Shown here piece after piece: positions 14,935 to 27,500 of a stretch of 64,000 nucleotides of DNA. A program made the position numbers and the translations under genes. Source of the stretch: Ifrita kowaldi (Eukaryota > Chordata > Aves > Passeriformes > Cinclosomatidae); assembly GCA_013398055.1 (NCBI GenBank), contig VZRS01014475.1, forward strand, positions 1,263,859-1,327,858, written 5' to 3'. The stretch's first letter is position 1, and each line of letters starts with the position of its first letter. Under the pieces are notes generated by a model that was not told the origin of the DNA, ran no database searches, and was given only the letters and a program-made list of their open reading frames with translations.

Positions 14935-15185
14935 TGATCTGGATCTGAAAGCCCAGGGGAAGGGAGGCTGCTGCAGCTCCATATGCCCAGGTCCAGACAG
15001 TTGTGAGGGTGAAGACACACACAAGGGCAGAGCAGACATAGACACTACATGTGTCCATACATATATTAATGTACATGATGGGCCACACAGATCCCATATC
15101 AACACACAGAGCACTCACAGACAGCACCAACGCTCTCGTCCTGTTCCCCTCTATGGTAAAGCAGGATTGAGATCCACTCATGAGA

Positions 15186-15230
<45 letters not shown>

Positions 15231-15800
15231 CATGTATTTGTATCTACGTTGTGGGTGCCTCCAGCAGTGGGGCTTAGGCAGTTTGCCCAGTGTGCCCAGC
15301 AGCTATCCCTGAATCCCAGTCTCCACAGGCTGAGCTCGGGTTATGGCTGGACAAACACACTGACTATAAAACTGCATGTGACCAGTCCCTCTTTTTCCCC
15401 CTTAACCCTCTATTTTCATGTACTCATGCCCCCCACAAAACACTGAATCCATTCCCCTGCCCTTGGTTCCTCCCTTAAACATCCCGTAATAGGTCCTGTG
15501 CAATCCAAAACTGCATCCCATTGTGTGTCCCGTGCTCCTAGGCACTGACCTCCACTCACTCCAAGAGGTGCTGTGGCACTTTCTTACCGTAATGGGTTTC
15601 ACACTCAGACACTGAAGCTGAAACTGTTCCAGGACAGCCTGGCAGGGGTCCCAGACTGGTTGTCCCTTCCTGAGTCCATAATTTGGGTTCCCACCTGCCA
15701 CTGTGGTCCTGTGGTCCTTTGAGCTTGTGGTAATGGACCTTCAATAGGCTGGTGGAACTGGGCAGGGTGTTACATGGACTTTGAATGTGACCCATCCAAG
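14935..15800. repeat. GC-richer, repeat-like block of unknown class
   Basis: Between two AT-rich stretches lies about 0.85 kb with clearly higher GC and many CA/TG and CCC words. It surrounds a GTATAT hexamer array and ends at an ATTAATTAATTAATTA tract. Frames up to 129 codons are open on the minus strand, but they show no domain and are enriched for repeat-encoded residues. Composition and abrupt edges suggest an old inserted element, perhaps LTR-derived. I found neither terminal TG/CA with a target duplication nor a family I can name. Confidence 0.3.
15186..15239. repeat. (GTATAT)n hexanucleotide microsatellite
   Basis: Seven perfect GTATAT units (15186-15227) are followed by GTACAT and GTATTT. 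The array forces an alternating Val-Tyr open frame on the + strand, which is an artefact of the repeat. It is likely length-polymorphic. Confidence 0.9.
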
Positions 15801-17115
15801 TATTAATTAATTAATTACTTAATGAAATGTTTCACTTGAGGTCTGTATAAAGTGTAATAATCCATTCTGTCAGGTATTTCAAATCCCAATATATACCTTT
15901 CAGCAATTATGTGCAATAAAATTTTCTTAATACCTTGAAATTTGCCAGATTTATCACCAAAACTTTGTCTGGTACTTGAGCTTCTTAGGAAAGTAATGGT
16001 AGTGACTAAGGAAAAGACCATTGTGGCACTATACCCTTAATAAGCTTGTGGTTCTATTCCATCTTGGCACATCTTTGGCACTAGTTTAGTCACTTCAAGC
16101 CACAAACATTTTGCTGACATTTTATTTATTTCATCTATTGGCACAAAAGATAAAGTAGCTGTAGACTTTGCTCCATGTATTTTTAATTGGTTCTCTAGTC
16201 TGTGTATTTAAAACTTTCAGGCTTCTATCCCCTTCATCCCCAATAGTATCAAATTCTCAATCATACTACGTATGTGGGAAAAATATCTCTAGTCTTCTAT
16301 GCCAGGATAGTTACTAAGAAGTTTTTGATAATGGCAATAAAAGCTTTTATGAAGCATCTTGACTGTTTGATCTTCCTCTTGCCTTTTCACTTCCTTTCAT
16401 CTGCATATCCTAGTGCTGTAGCCACTACGCTGCAGAAGAACTGAGATTGCTCTCCCAAACTGGTGAATGCAGCTCAGATTCTTGTTCGTACTTCCATCCT
16501 TACTAATGGCAGTAAATGGTTTGAGCTGAGTTCTAATTAGCATAAAACCAAAATTTTCCACATAGATGCACTGGGGCTAAAGGATGTTTTTCATGGTGTC
16601 CATGACACACTCAATTTTTTTTCCTTAAATGACTTTTCATTCTAAGTAACTGCTGCTGTAGTGCACTGGAGGTCTCTGAGGGAACCTTAGTTCTTTCATA
16701 GTACTGATGCTTTCATGCATCCCTAAGTTCTTCTAGTGTCTACTAAAAGGATTTGGTTTGATGTTTGGACCCTGAAATGGTCTTGTCTCCTTGTAGGTAC
16801 CTGCATGTGCACTTCCTGCCTGAGTTCCTCCTGCAGATCTGATGGGAGCAGTCAGAGTTATTATAATGAGGGGTTAAACACATTTATGTAGACAGGTAGA
16901 GTTTGTTTTCAATCCCAAAATGATTTCTAGGATCCTAATGGTTATTCTCTCCCCCAAGCATCTTATCTTTAGGCTAAGTCAAGGCATCCTAAAGTAGTTT
17001 TATTCTGCAAGAAAATACCTTCCATGCTAGACAGTTCAAATGGCACTACAAAAAGAAGGAGATCTTACACATATACACACATTTATTAAGGGAAACTACC
17101 TGGTATTTGAAGAGT

Positions 17116-17187
17116 GGTTTTTTTTGGTTTTTTGGGTGGGTTTTTTTTTGTTTGTTTTTTGGGTTTTTTTGTGGTTTTTTTTTTTTG
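17116..17187. repeat. T/G-rich low-complexity tract
   Basis: Runs of 5 to 12 T separated by G, GG or GGG. Simple sequence; it encodes a Phe/Trp-rich chance frame that is not a gene. Confidence 0.8.
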
Positions 17188-18924
17188 TGCCTGGGTTTTC
17201 TGCTGGCCACTTTGGGAAGTTTTTCACTGTTTCATATTTGATTATTCAGTATTCCATGCTCTTTCCCCTCACTGATCAGCAAATGTATCCATTTTGTTTG
17301 TTCTTATATTTAACAATTTCTAAACCATAAGACTATCCAGCTCCTCTTTTACCCTTTATCCTGAGCTTTCTGAACTTTACAAGAGCATAAATCATAGAGT
17401 CACTGGGTTCTTAAAACGCTCTCCTGTACTCACTTGACCTTATTCTATATTCTGAAAACTATCTCTTGGAAGATAACCTCAGTCTCTGACATAATACTGT
17501 CCTCTGCAGTGAAAGTATCCTTCTGTTGAAATTGAAGACTTGGGATGATTATAATGCATTAGAACATTTTCCCCTGCAATTTTTTATTTTTTTTTAAGTT
17601 CATATTTTCCATTTACTTTATGAACAAGCTGCATGAGCAGCTTTCTAACTTTCCTAACTTTTGAAATGTCATTCTTTACTTCTAATAGCTTGGCTTTCCC
17701 CCCTCCCCCCCACAATATAACATCAAACTTACTTAAGTTAACAAATACCCCGTTCATTTTCATGTTTGCACTCTATTCATTTGTTTTCACAGTACTGTCC
17801 ATCTGAAGGATTAATTTGAATTGGTAAACTGTTCGTCCTCTGCTTTATGAATCCTATAAATATTCTTGTAGACATCAGAAACTTTATAATTTGATACATT
17901 CTGTTATTCAAAGTAGTGACCTCTATTTCAACATCCATCTAGTTGGGGGAGTTTTTTGCCTGCAACAAAACGTGTTTTAAATTTTAAGTCATATTTAACT
18001 TCTTCATGAATTTATTCCCTTAATGTTGTTATATACTTTTATGGTCTGTTTCTAGTCACCTTTATGCCATTTTCTGATTTACACATTTCAGACTAAGCTG
18101 CTGTTTTCCTTTGTTTATAAATCCTGTTAAATAGCAATACTGAGATTTCTAACACCATGGGTTTCTAGGATTTTTCTTAAATGAAGCTTCAACTCATGAC
18201 TTAATCTCAAAATCACAAGATGGAAAATGACTGGTAAATTACAATGTCTGTTAGAATGTCATATAATAAGTGAAGTAAATTTGAAGACACATACATGTTC
18301 TCACAACAGCCTTCAGTTTCATGTTATCTTACCTCTTAGGCTCAACTCCACAGTCATAGTAAGCTCACTGGGAACTTAGACATCAAAGTGGCATCCTTAC
18401 AGTGTCAGAAAAAGAAAATTTTTGCTCTAAAAAAGTACCTTAGCTTAGTAAGAAGCTCATATATATACATATTTATATAAATATATAATTTTTTCCAAAC
18501 GTCTAATTTACATTTGGTATTGCAGACTGTATGAAGCAAGGACTTTCTCCATAAGACTTCATTCTTTCAATAACATCACTTAGAAAGAACACCACAACAA
18601 ATACTTACCTGGCAAATACCTGACAAATCAAAATAAAATAAGTTCAAGTCCAAATTCATAATTTTTCTGCAGTTCTTTCAGACTGGAGTGTACAATTCAT
18701 ATGCAGGAATGGACTTGCTGTCCTTTGGATTGGAAAATGTTGGTATCTGATTGAAGAGGCTCTGAATGACAAGCTGAACACATCCCTGTGTGTCTGGGCT
18801 GCATTCCAATTTTTTGACAATATAAGTGCTTTTCACTTAAGCTAGCAGTACCTCCACAGAATGTGTAGCTGGACCATTTGAAAAACATCCTTTATATGGT
18901 TCTGACACATATTCCTGCCTCTTG

Positions 18925-18970
18925 AATCCATTGCTATTACCTCCTTAAATCCATTGCCATTACCTCCTTA
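18925..18970. repeat. 23-bp tandem duplication (two copies)
   Basis: AATCCATTGCTATTACCTCC plus TTA is followed directly by a second copy that differs only at one position (T to C). It is a small local duplication inside SNTG1 intron 1 with no sign of function. Confidence 0.9.
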
Positions 18971-21900
18971 AACCTCTGATTCGATTTCCTTTTTTAGTAT
19001 TATACTTACGATTATGAAGCAGTGACAGGCATATCTCCAAATACTCAGAGGTCAGCCTCAGTTCAAATAAGCATCCAAAAGGGTAGATATTAATCTGAAG
19101 GAGCTAGGTACACATTTAAGGCAGTTTTGCAACCCATTCCCCTTACTGCTCTCATGTTCTTGATAGTAGAAATAAATTTCAGGGCTTAAAACCAAATTGC
19201 AGAGGCTTACTTTATTTTAGGACATAACAGTCAAAGTGGAAACTAAAAATCCAGGTCACCTTGCATAGAAAATGTGCTGAGATTTTTTTTTCCCCTCTTC
19301 CTTTCTTCCACTTGTTTATGGACTAAACTATCCTGGGATATCTGTTGAAGTCTTCCTGCTGACATGAAACTGGGAGAAGCAAAGCTAAACAAATTGGTTT
19401 ATTACTGTAGAGCCAAAGACATAGATAAAGTAGCATAAAGGAAGAGATATAGCCATGTCTTGAAAATTAATGACAAGTATTTAAAATTGCCTGAAATACT
19501 GAAAAAGTCTCTTCCAGAACAAAACATGGAAAATGTTTTAGAATTTCTTTTTCCTTGTCATAGATGACAAGAAAAACCAAAGACATAAAATGGAAAAAAA
19601 AAAAAAAATTCTTCAGAAGAAAATCTACCAGCAAACTTATTTAGGCCAGATAAATTTAAAAAATATTTCTGTTGGAAATTCTGCAGGAAATTGACTTTTA
19701 AATCAACAGGTAACTTTAATGATGTTTCTCCTCCAGTATTTATTTTGGTATGTGTTTGTTCGATACTCTGCTACTAGCATAAATCTATAAACTGTAGTTT
19801 TCATGTGTATTTCCTCGGAAATTAATTCTTAAATATTTGTGAAGGCCATTTAACAAATGTGAAATGTTGGGTTTGGTATGTAAGCATTTTTAAATTCCTT
19901 TTAGGAAAGGAATCTTTAGGCCAGATCTCTTACACAGCCTGTATGGACAATGTGCTGTGAGTCAGAGTATAATTTTTAAGTGGCCTTTTTTCACTGCCTT
20001 GTTGATAATAATGATCAGAGTGTGACCATATTCTTGGGAGAAGCAGTCTGCCTTAAGGGCTCTGCCAACCTATGCTGTTCTCTGATAGTGACCTGAAGCA
20101 GAAGGTTCACCACAGACTGGTGTGGCAAAGCAAAGGGAGATCAGCTTTCAGCCCCTCTTGTAATTATATTAGTTCAGGAACTGTAAGGAGTTCCAAGGAC
20201 ATCAGCTCTTGTCACGTCAGTGTTCTTATCTAACTCAGCTTGAAACAGTGTGGAATGAAATGACAGAGGCAGCCTTGTGCAGGTGCAACATTCACTGCAT
20301 CTGTTACTTAGGTACCACTACCTTCTTTCATCATTGCTTTTGCTGGAAGCCACAGGTTCTTCTCCCATGTGGAAACTATTTCTTTTTCACCTCTTTACAA
20401 TGCTTCCATATGCATTCCTTAACACACCTCCTCCACTTCATAAAAATGTGCAACTTCAAACACTCGGTTTTCTTCCCATCTTCGCAACAGGAGCCCAACT
20501 CTATAAATAAGGTGATGTTCTTGGCAATTTGGGCTCAGTCAAGGTGTATTGGCTTCACAAACCAGCTGACCTCTGCTTCTCTCTGCATGTCTGCTGTGAG
20601 GTGTTGAGCTGCAGTGCAACACATTTGAGCACAAGGAGATGCCTCGCATGGCCTTGCACGTAGCTCAGCAGCTCAGCCCATGTGCTGCATGTGTCTTTTT
20701 GCTGTAAGACAGGAGTAGGGCTCAGCCCTCTGCCAATGACATGGAGAAGGCTTGAAGGGAAAAATTTCAGCACAGCCTCACATGGAATCTCTTAAAAATT
20801 GGTATCAGGAACAAAAGCTAACATCAGCCTTAGCTCTGCATTCCCACACCTCACACACACGTGCATGCCATAAGGGCTCTTCAGATGTAAGAGGGGGCAG
20901 GACTATAGGCTAGACAGCTGATCAGAATAATGTTACTGGGGCCACGGGAATAAAAAATATTGATGTGCTTGGCAGTTTCTGTGAAAGAATATATACAGGT
21001 TGTCTTCCCTAATTTCCAGCTCTGGAACATGAACTCACATCTTTATTTGACTCATTTTATGGAATACTTTGAAGGGGGTGGGTGAGAGCAGCAAGAAGGA
21101 GGTTTCAACAGACAAAAATGAAACAATTTAATTCCAGTGTTTGTTCTCAAGGTCTTCTTTTGAAGTTACCTAATGAAACTCTACATTCTTCTCCTTTAAA
21201 TAGTTATTAATGCTGCTCACAGGTAGGAGAGGGAAGGAGGTAGCATAATTGAAGATTTAATTTTGAACTGTATTGTAAACTAGCTTTCATAAAACCCAAA
21301 CACAAGAAAGTGGTTCATTACATTTTAGAAAGTCTGATGTAAATAAGGTCCCTGAGTATGTGTGATCAATCTTTCCAAGGGCCAAAATATTTTGCTGTTC
21401 CCAAGCTTGATTTACTTGTTCAAGCTCAATAAGCTCAGCTCATATGCATTTAGAAACTGACTTGAATTTTAATTTTATTCTAATGTCTAATTGTGCCTGC
21501 CGTGGTTGCCTCTAATTCCTACAAAGTAGCCCCTCATCTTTTGCAGAAAGACTCTGGAGATTTTATAAGGTTATTGGCTAAATCAGAAATGTGCAATCAA
21601 GTGAGGCAGAGTTACTATACCCAGTGTACGAGAGGCAGAATTAGTTCTGTTGCCAGTTATCCAGAGAGGAGGAAAGGCAGGTTGCAAACTTTGCTGTAGG
21701 AGAAAGGCATTTTATAAGTGTTAGCCCCTTTATTTGACCATAGTTATTTACAATCCCCATTGTTCAACTTCCATTGTCACTCACTGCTTACTTCACAACT
21801 CCAAGGAGAGAGGAGGCATCTTAGTGTGTAAAGGAGTTCCAAGGACATAACCACTCTTCATTTTAATATTGTAACATTTTATGTATATGAGAGGGAATTT

Positions 21901-22690
21901 TTCAGTGGTACTTGAAAACCTGACTCCTTCTGTGATCCATTTATTTTTTCTGTGCGTGCCAATCAGTTTCTCTCTCATCCTGTTAAAAAAGGAAAAAACC
22001 CCCAAAAAAGACACCTTAATATCTTAATATCAGAAAAATAGTGCAGGGTGACTGTTGACCAGAGGTTTGACTGACCTCAGTGTGAGTTCAATGCATGGAG
22101 CTCTTCATTTTTTCTTCTTCTTACCTAGTTTAAAAAGAATAAAAGCAATGTCAGAGCCACTTTCAAAGTCATGGCTGAGTTGTACACATTTGCTCCTGGC
22201 ATCCAAGGAAAAACAATTTCCAAAGTTTGAGTGTTGAGTATGGAGCAGAAGTGACAGAACAGTTTGTCAGTGGAGAACATTATATAGAGCTATTTAAAGA
22301 TTGTCCTCGACCTTTCCACCCCTTTTAAAACCTCCTGAGAGAGATTTAAACTTCTCTTTTGCCAGCGGCCTACTGTCAGTTCCATATTTGTGTTTGTTCT
22401 CTCCATGCTATGGATGTAAGAGCACATTATGGGAAGGTCTTCCAAATCCTCTTTTAGACTCTTGTCTGAGAAAGAGACCTCAGATTCAGCCAGGTCAACC
22501 TTGGCACTTAAAGTTCAGAGAAATACTTTTCTTTCCTTGATCTCCTCTTAAGCCAACTTTTTACAGATGGTGGATTGAAATCTGACCTCTATGAAGACCC
22601 GTGACAGTTTTATTATTGGCACTGAGAAGTCCAAGGTTTTAAATACTTTTTATATGTGGATTTTCTTCTGAGATACATGTGTGTGTATGT

Positions 22691-22760
22691 CTATATCTAT
22701 ATCTATGTCTATCTATGTATCTGTACTTATATAGATAGATAGACATAGATATAAATATAG
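22691..22760. repeat. Palindromic CTAT/ATAG microsatellite, potential hairpin
   Basis: The left arm 22691-22716 (CTATATCTATATCTATGTCT plus ATCTAT) is the reverse complement of the right arm 22735-22760 apart from one base. The loop is 18 nt. The repeat thus switches strand orientation half-way, giving a potential hairpin with a 26-bp stem in either DNA strand or the intronic RNA. Confidence 0.85.
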
Positions 22761-23646
22761 TATACATATCTATACTTATACTGGTAAAATGCTTGTAAGG
22801 CTAAGTTTTTAGATTGTTTGTAAGCAGATTTCTCATATTAAAAAGATGCTCTACCAATAGGAATTTTGTCCATCGATGAAGTGTTACAAGGAGTGCTATT
22901 TTCAAAATAACCTTCAGAGAAAATTAAATACTGATGGTACTTTCATGTGCCAACTTTTTCAGTGCTCACCCTCTCATGTGTAATGCCCGAAAAGATAGTA
23001 CAAGTAGGTACTACAAGAAAGGCCGTGTTAATGGCTGAAAAATCATTTATTATATATTGGAGAATCCAACAGAATTCCTGATCTTTAGTCATAAATGTAA
23101 AATACAGAAATGGAGCAAGAGCTAAGTTACTACGAGGAGTTGTAGTCTTTGATTTATTTTCTCTTATTCTTAGCTCAGCATCCTCATTTGAAAAGGAACA
23201 TAAAAAAGTTATGACTGGGTTCATGTAGCTGCTGGTACTCACATCTGGCCAGTTTGGAGGTGTCATTATACGTGTTTCTGTGTCAAAAATGGTGTAATAT
23301 GTGGAGGGTCAGCTTTTATTTCACATCCAAGTGGGGCGTTATCATTTAATGAAAAGATGGAAAGTAAGAGCACAGCTGATTTGAAGTAATTTGAAACGAG
23401 TTTCACAAGATGATCATGGGCGAAATAGCACCTTATTTTTGCAAAATCTGCCTTTACTATTTACTACTGTAACATTTGTTCTCTCGTAGTCTAAACACAG
23501 TAAATACAGTGATCACTGAAAATAGTTTTGGGTATTTGTTAACATATGTATGGTGACTGTACATTTCTGATTCAAAATACCACTGCTAACAATGCTAGGT
23601 GCTAACTGAAAACCCCCTTTTTTTTTCTTTATTCCTTCCTTTGAAG

Positions 23647-23781
23647 ACAAAGACAGGGGTTTGTTTGCTGCAGGATGGTAACCAGGAGCCTTTCAAAGTG
23701 CGACTGCACTTAGCCAAAGATATTTTGATGATCCAGGAGCAGGATGTGATCTGTGTGTCTGGTGAGCCTTTCTATTCTGGT
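23647..23781 (+). CDS. SNTG1: SNTG1 coding exon 2 (residues 10-54, first half of split PH1)
   Basis: The exon is 135 bases, 45 codons, phase 0 at both ends. The peptide starts TKTGVCLLQDGNQEPFKVRL and contains HLAKDILMIQEQDVICVSG, the conserved N-terminal half of the syntrophin PH1 domain, which the PDZ domain interrupts. The 3' splice site has a long pyrimidine tract (about 23614-23642) but ends GAAG, with the disfavoured G at -3. A second AG lies six bases downstream (ACAAAG|ACA) and would drop Thr-Lys in frame. The known mammalian N-terminus includes these two residues, which supports the upstream site. The donor is GGT|GTAAGT at 23782. Relative to the human protein as I remember it, Val replaces Ile at residue 14. 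Confidence 0.95.
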
Positions 23782-24149
23782 GTAAGTAGTTTTTATTTCC
23801 TCTTTAAGATGTTCTTTACAAAGAAAAAGTTTTGTATGGGTGCATACACACATACACTGTGCATATACAAATGGGTGCATTTACTCCCATGGATGGGTAT
23901 TTCATTTTATACTGTTAACATTCAAGTGTATTTAATATGTTTCTTTTGTGAGTAAATATTAGCAATAATCATTTAAGAAGCAGCAATAAGGTAATAATTT
24001 ACATGCTGTTTCTCTTCACTCACCCTTGGGTATTGGAGCCACTGAGGAATGACACAAGCAGTGGTTTTTGCAGGGAGTACAGACACCTCAATGTACTTAT
24101 ATGTCTGAGTATTGTCTGTGGAGTTGATAAGATACTTACAGCAGGGCTT

Positions 24150-24560
24150 TGTTGGTAGAGGAGTTATCTTTTATCCTCTGTTGGTTGGGTTCCTTCCTAT
24201 GGTAGTGATGCCTTTTCCTGGTCTTAAAATCAAGAATCAAACACAGTCAGAAGGGGAAAAGGGGTTTTACTTCAGTATTTGTTTTAAGGATCTTTAGGTG
24301 CACCACATCCAGGTGGAATGCGCCGAAATGCACACTGCAATGCACACCCCTGATAGATCGGGTATAACATTATAGGTCTTACCAATTAGCATATCTATCA
24401 AAGATTCCCCAGTGAGAGGCTCTAGTGAGCCCCTCCCCAAGGAACCTTCCCCTGGTTGGTTCTATCTCAGTTTACAAAATGTGTTCTGGAGAGGACCTTG
24501 GTGTCTGGGGCATTCTGATCCCTAACTACGAAGCTTCTAAGATGTTTAGTCTCCTAGCTT
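24150..24560 (-). mobile_element. Probable degraded LTR fragment, minus strand
   Basis: This block stands out from its AT-rich surroundings by GC and several CpGs. On + it begins TGTTGGTAGAGG, so on the minus strand it would end in the CA expected of an LTR. On the minus strand a degenerate poly(A)-like word (AACAAATAC) sits about 20 bases before the C-rich ACCCCTTTTCCCCTTCTGAC. Further minus-strand-upstream sequence (about 24560-24720) could be flanking internal retroviral DNA. I found no target duplication and no reading frame, so the class and right edge are uncertain; the resemblance to avian LTRs is from memory. Confidence 0.35.
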
Positions 24561-27500
24561 GATAAATGAGTCTAAGAATGTAGGCAAAAAACACTAAGAT
24601 TACAAAAGTTATAAAGAGGTATATAAAAGAAGTACAAAAGAAAAGGCAAAAAATCATCATGGCATCAGTAGCACAGCACTAGACTTCAGGAATGCTGTGA
24701 GGGTCACTAGTTTTAACAGCGTATCATGTTAACAGAGATGGAGCAGTGTAATAGTGGGGTTTATCTGTTTTTACATGATGTGTCAGATTCCTTATTTAAG
24801 CATCATATTGAATTTTGTGCACGAGAAACTACAATTATTTGGGAGATCTGTAAAATTTTATATAGAATAATATTGTAGGGTTTAGAACTATTGTAATGCA
24901 AAGGTTTTGCTTAATATTAGCAGATAGGTACAAAAATAATAGAAAACATTTAGTATTCATTTCTATAGACATTTTTATAGATACTGTAATTATATTTTGT
25001 AGAGATATTTTTAAGATTTATGTGAAACTATGATAAACATTCTGTTCTCCCTTTGAGCTAAATAAAATTATCATAGAATTTTGTGTTAAATCTTGTGAGG
25101 CATAGTAGTGTGAGATCTGTTTATGCAAATGTTTTGTGAATGCTATTATGTCTGTTGTATTATTAAATTGCTGCTGTTGCCACATATTTGCATCTCTAAA
25201 TGCAAGTACAATAAAAAGATACAAAGAACTAACAAAAAAAAATTGGCAGAAAGTTAGCAGTGCAAAAAGTGTAAAAGATTAATGAAAAAATGTATGAAAT
25301 TATCCATCTCATGATTATGAATATCTCAAGGTGAATTCTCTGGAGCTTTTCTCTGAAACAAGAGGAACACACTGCCTACAGTCTCTGTAGAGTCTAGACT
25401 TATTTGAATGACAAATTCTGACTGTTTCATGCTGAACAAATGCAGTTTACTAATACAGGTCTGTGTCCTTTATATGGAATATAGATTCTCCTTTTACCAG
25501 CAGACTCCACTGTTCCTCAAGAGACAGGACATCCAGCAGCCAGGATAGAAATAAGTTATGAGTTCCAGCTCAAGCTGTAGTTCTTCATTTAGATCATACA
25601 CTGTGGCACCATTATTCCACCAACACCGTTCTGGCATTATTTAGTAAAAGATTTTATCACTCAGAAATGTGACTTTCATTATTCTGCTGTAATATCTGTA
25701 ATATCCTGCTGAACTTGTTATTTAAATGTCTTCATGAAATGCATATATTTTTTTTTTCCTTTTTCACAGTAAAGCTTTGTCTTACAGTTTTTCTCTCCTT
25801 AGTTTTGCAAAGGCTCTGTAGAAAAAAATGGCTTATTTGCTTCCCCAGTTAAACTCTCCTATATTATTTGCATATTCAACCCATAACCCATTAACTGATT
25901 GATGTTAGTGTGTTGACGCAGAGTTACTTTTTCCTGGAAGTTTCATTGTTAGACTAGTGACTTTTGAGCACTTTACCCTGATTTCCTTTGGGATTAAGAC
26001 TAGGTTATGCAGCACTAGGTTCATTCCAACTAAGGATGATTGGCATTTCACAGACATTTAGCTGTCCTTTTGTCACAGGTAATTTGAATGATCTGAAATC
26101 ATGTGCTTTGATTGTATACTATAATCACACAAGTCCCACAGATTTCTTTTTTTTTTTTTTTTATTTTTCCTCATTTTTATTCCTGATTTATTAGGTTTAA
26201 ATTTTTTTTGTTTTTCTAATGTTATATTTTGTTTGGTTGATTTTGTTTTGTTCTTTCTGTCATTCTAGATAACTGACTGCATTTATCTTTCTTTTACCTG
26301 AATTCTGCAAAGAAAGGGTTTTCATTAGCAACTGACACTGGATGCCTTAGAGAATAAACTCTTAAAGCATAAAAATATGATTTGGTACTGAGGAACAATA
26401 GTATTGTTAAATTTTACAGACAAGCAGCTACTGCAAAAGTAATTTTTAATCCGTTTAACTAAATAATCTTCAAATAATTTGATTATAAGGTTTTGCTTTA
26501 TCACTGCTGCCCTGGTATGGAACGAAGGCTATTACTGCGTTTCTGGTTCAGAACAGCATCTGTTTGTTGCGTCTGAATCAATTTGCATGCTCCTCTGTGT
26601 AGGACAGACTTTAAACAGGCACTTAACGTTCCGGCAGCATCCAAATCTGCATCCTGCAGAATAATCTAAATAAAGTCAATGGCTCCTTAGGAATGAAGTG
26701 CTGTTTAATGTGAGTGCATGGGATAAGAACCTAGTTCTTAAGTTAGAACACTTCCTTTTGGTGCTAAACAGTTCTAGTTTCCAAAACTAAAGAGGTGCAA
26801 AGAAACCTTGTTTCTTCTTTCGTTGTATACAGTTTGAAGTAAGAAAATGAAATGCATAAAAGATTATAAGCAAAATAAACAGTGTTATACACTAAAAAAA
26901 ATAAAGCATCTGTTTCTTTAGTGGGCTGAAAAAAATGGTGGTGTTAGTGATGCAGCAATTGTACCTACGACAATTCCATACAGCATCAACCATCATTCCA
27001 ATGATCATGGAGTACAGTTGCATCAATAAGTATTAAAGAGATTATTGTGTGTGCCATAAGAAAGGCTTGCTTTCCAAGAGAAAGAAATGCAGCAGGTTCA
27101 GCATTATGCTGCTAGCAGATATCCAATGTAGATTTGAGCTCCAATGCAAATGGCCAAAATTGGGAGGAGAACATTTTGTGAAACTCAACATGTAGAAGGC
27201 AGTGTTGTTACTAAAAATCCAGATTAAATCCTTGCCTGTGGAGAGGCTTTATATTATGGGAAGTGTATGCCCCAGTTGGAGTAGCTTGGGTAGGAAGGTA
27301 AGACCAAGGTCAAGTACACTTTTTTCTCCCAGGGCAGTTAGGAAATGCCATGAAAAGAGCTGAATTGAACCATGTAAGAACCTTGTCACTATTGATGGAA
27401 GGAGTACAGAATATCTTTATATGTGCTTTTAAGCATATTTCTTTTCTTAGTTGAAATTATGCTCACAGAAGTTTGCTGTATGGTGTTCCATATGACAGTG

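Larger units (their letters stand above)
13058..23646 (+). other. SNTG1: SNTG1 intron 1 (about 10.6 kb)
   Basis: A GT-AG intron with no additional recognised exon. It contains a CR1 fragment near 14250, a GC-richer block with a hexamer array at about 14.93-15.80 kb, T/G-rich low-complexity DNA at 17116-17187, a 23-bp tandem duplication at 18925-18970, an A15 run near 19593 and a palindromic tetranucleotide repeat at 22691-22760. The acceptor at the right end is unusual, with G at -3 (TTTGAAG|ACA). Confidence 0.85.

Noticed and set aside
14792..15181. 129-codon minus-strand open frame
   Set aside because: It lies in the unclassified GC-richer block, with no recognisable domain, no splice context and composition-driven Val/Cys/Thr content. 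There is not enough to call a gene.
15180..15446. Open frame with a Val-Tyr repeat N-terminus
   Set aside because: It is created by translating the GTATAT microsatellite; the rest has no domain and lies in a repeat-like block.
20209..20607. 132-codon plus-strand frame rich in Cys, His and Phe
   Set aside because: No domain, no homology that I recognise and low-complexity pyrimidine-rich DNA. It lies in SNTG1 intron 1 without exon-like borders.
20185..21848. Same 18-mer AAGGAGTTCCAAGGACAT at 20185-20202 and 21831-21848
   Set aside because: The flanks do not match beyond the 18 bases, so neither a duplication nor a target site can be argued.
22943..23266. 107-codon minus-strand frame
   Set aside because: No recognisable family, and it falls in intronic sequence just before SNTG1 exon 2. 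Length is compatible with chance in 64 kb.
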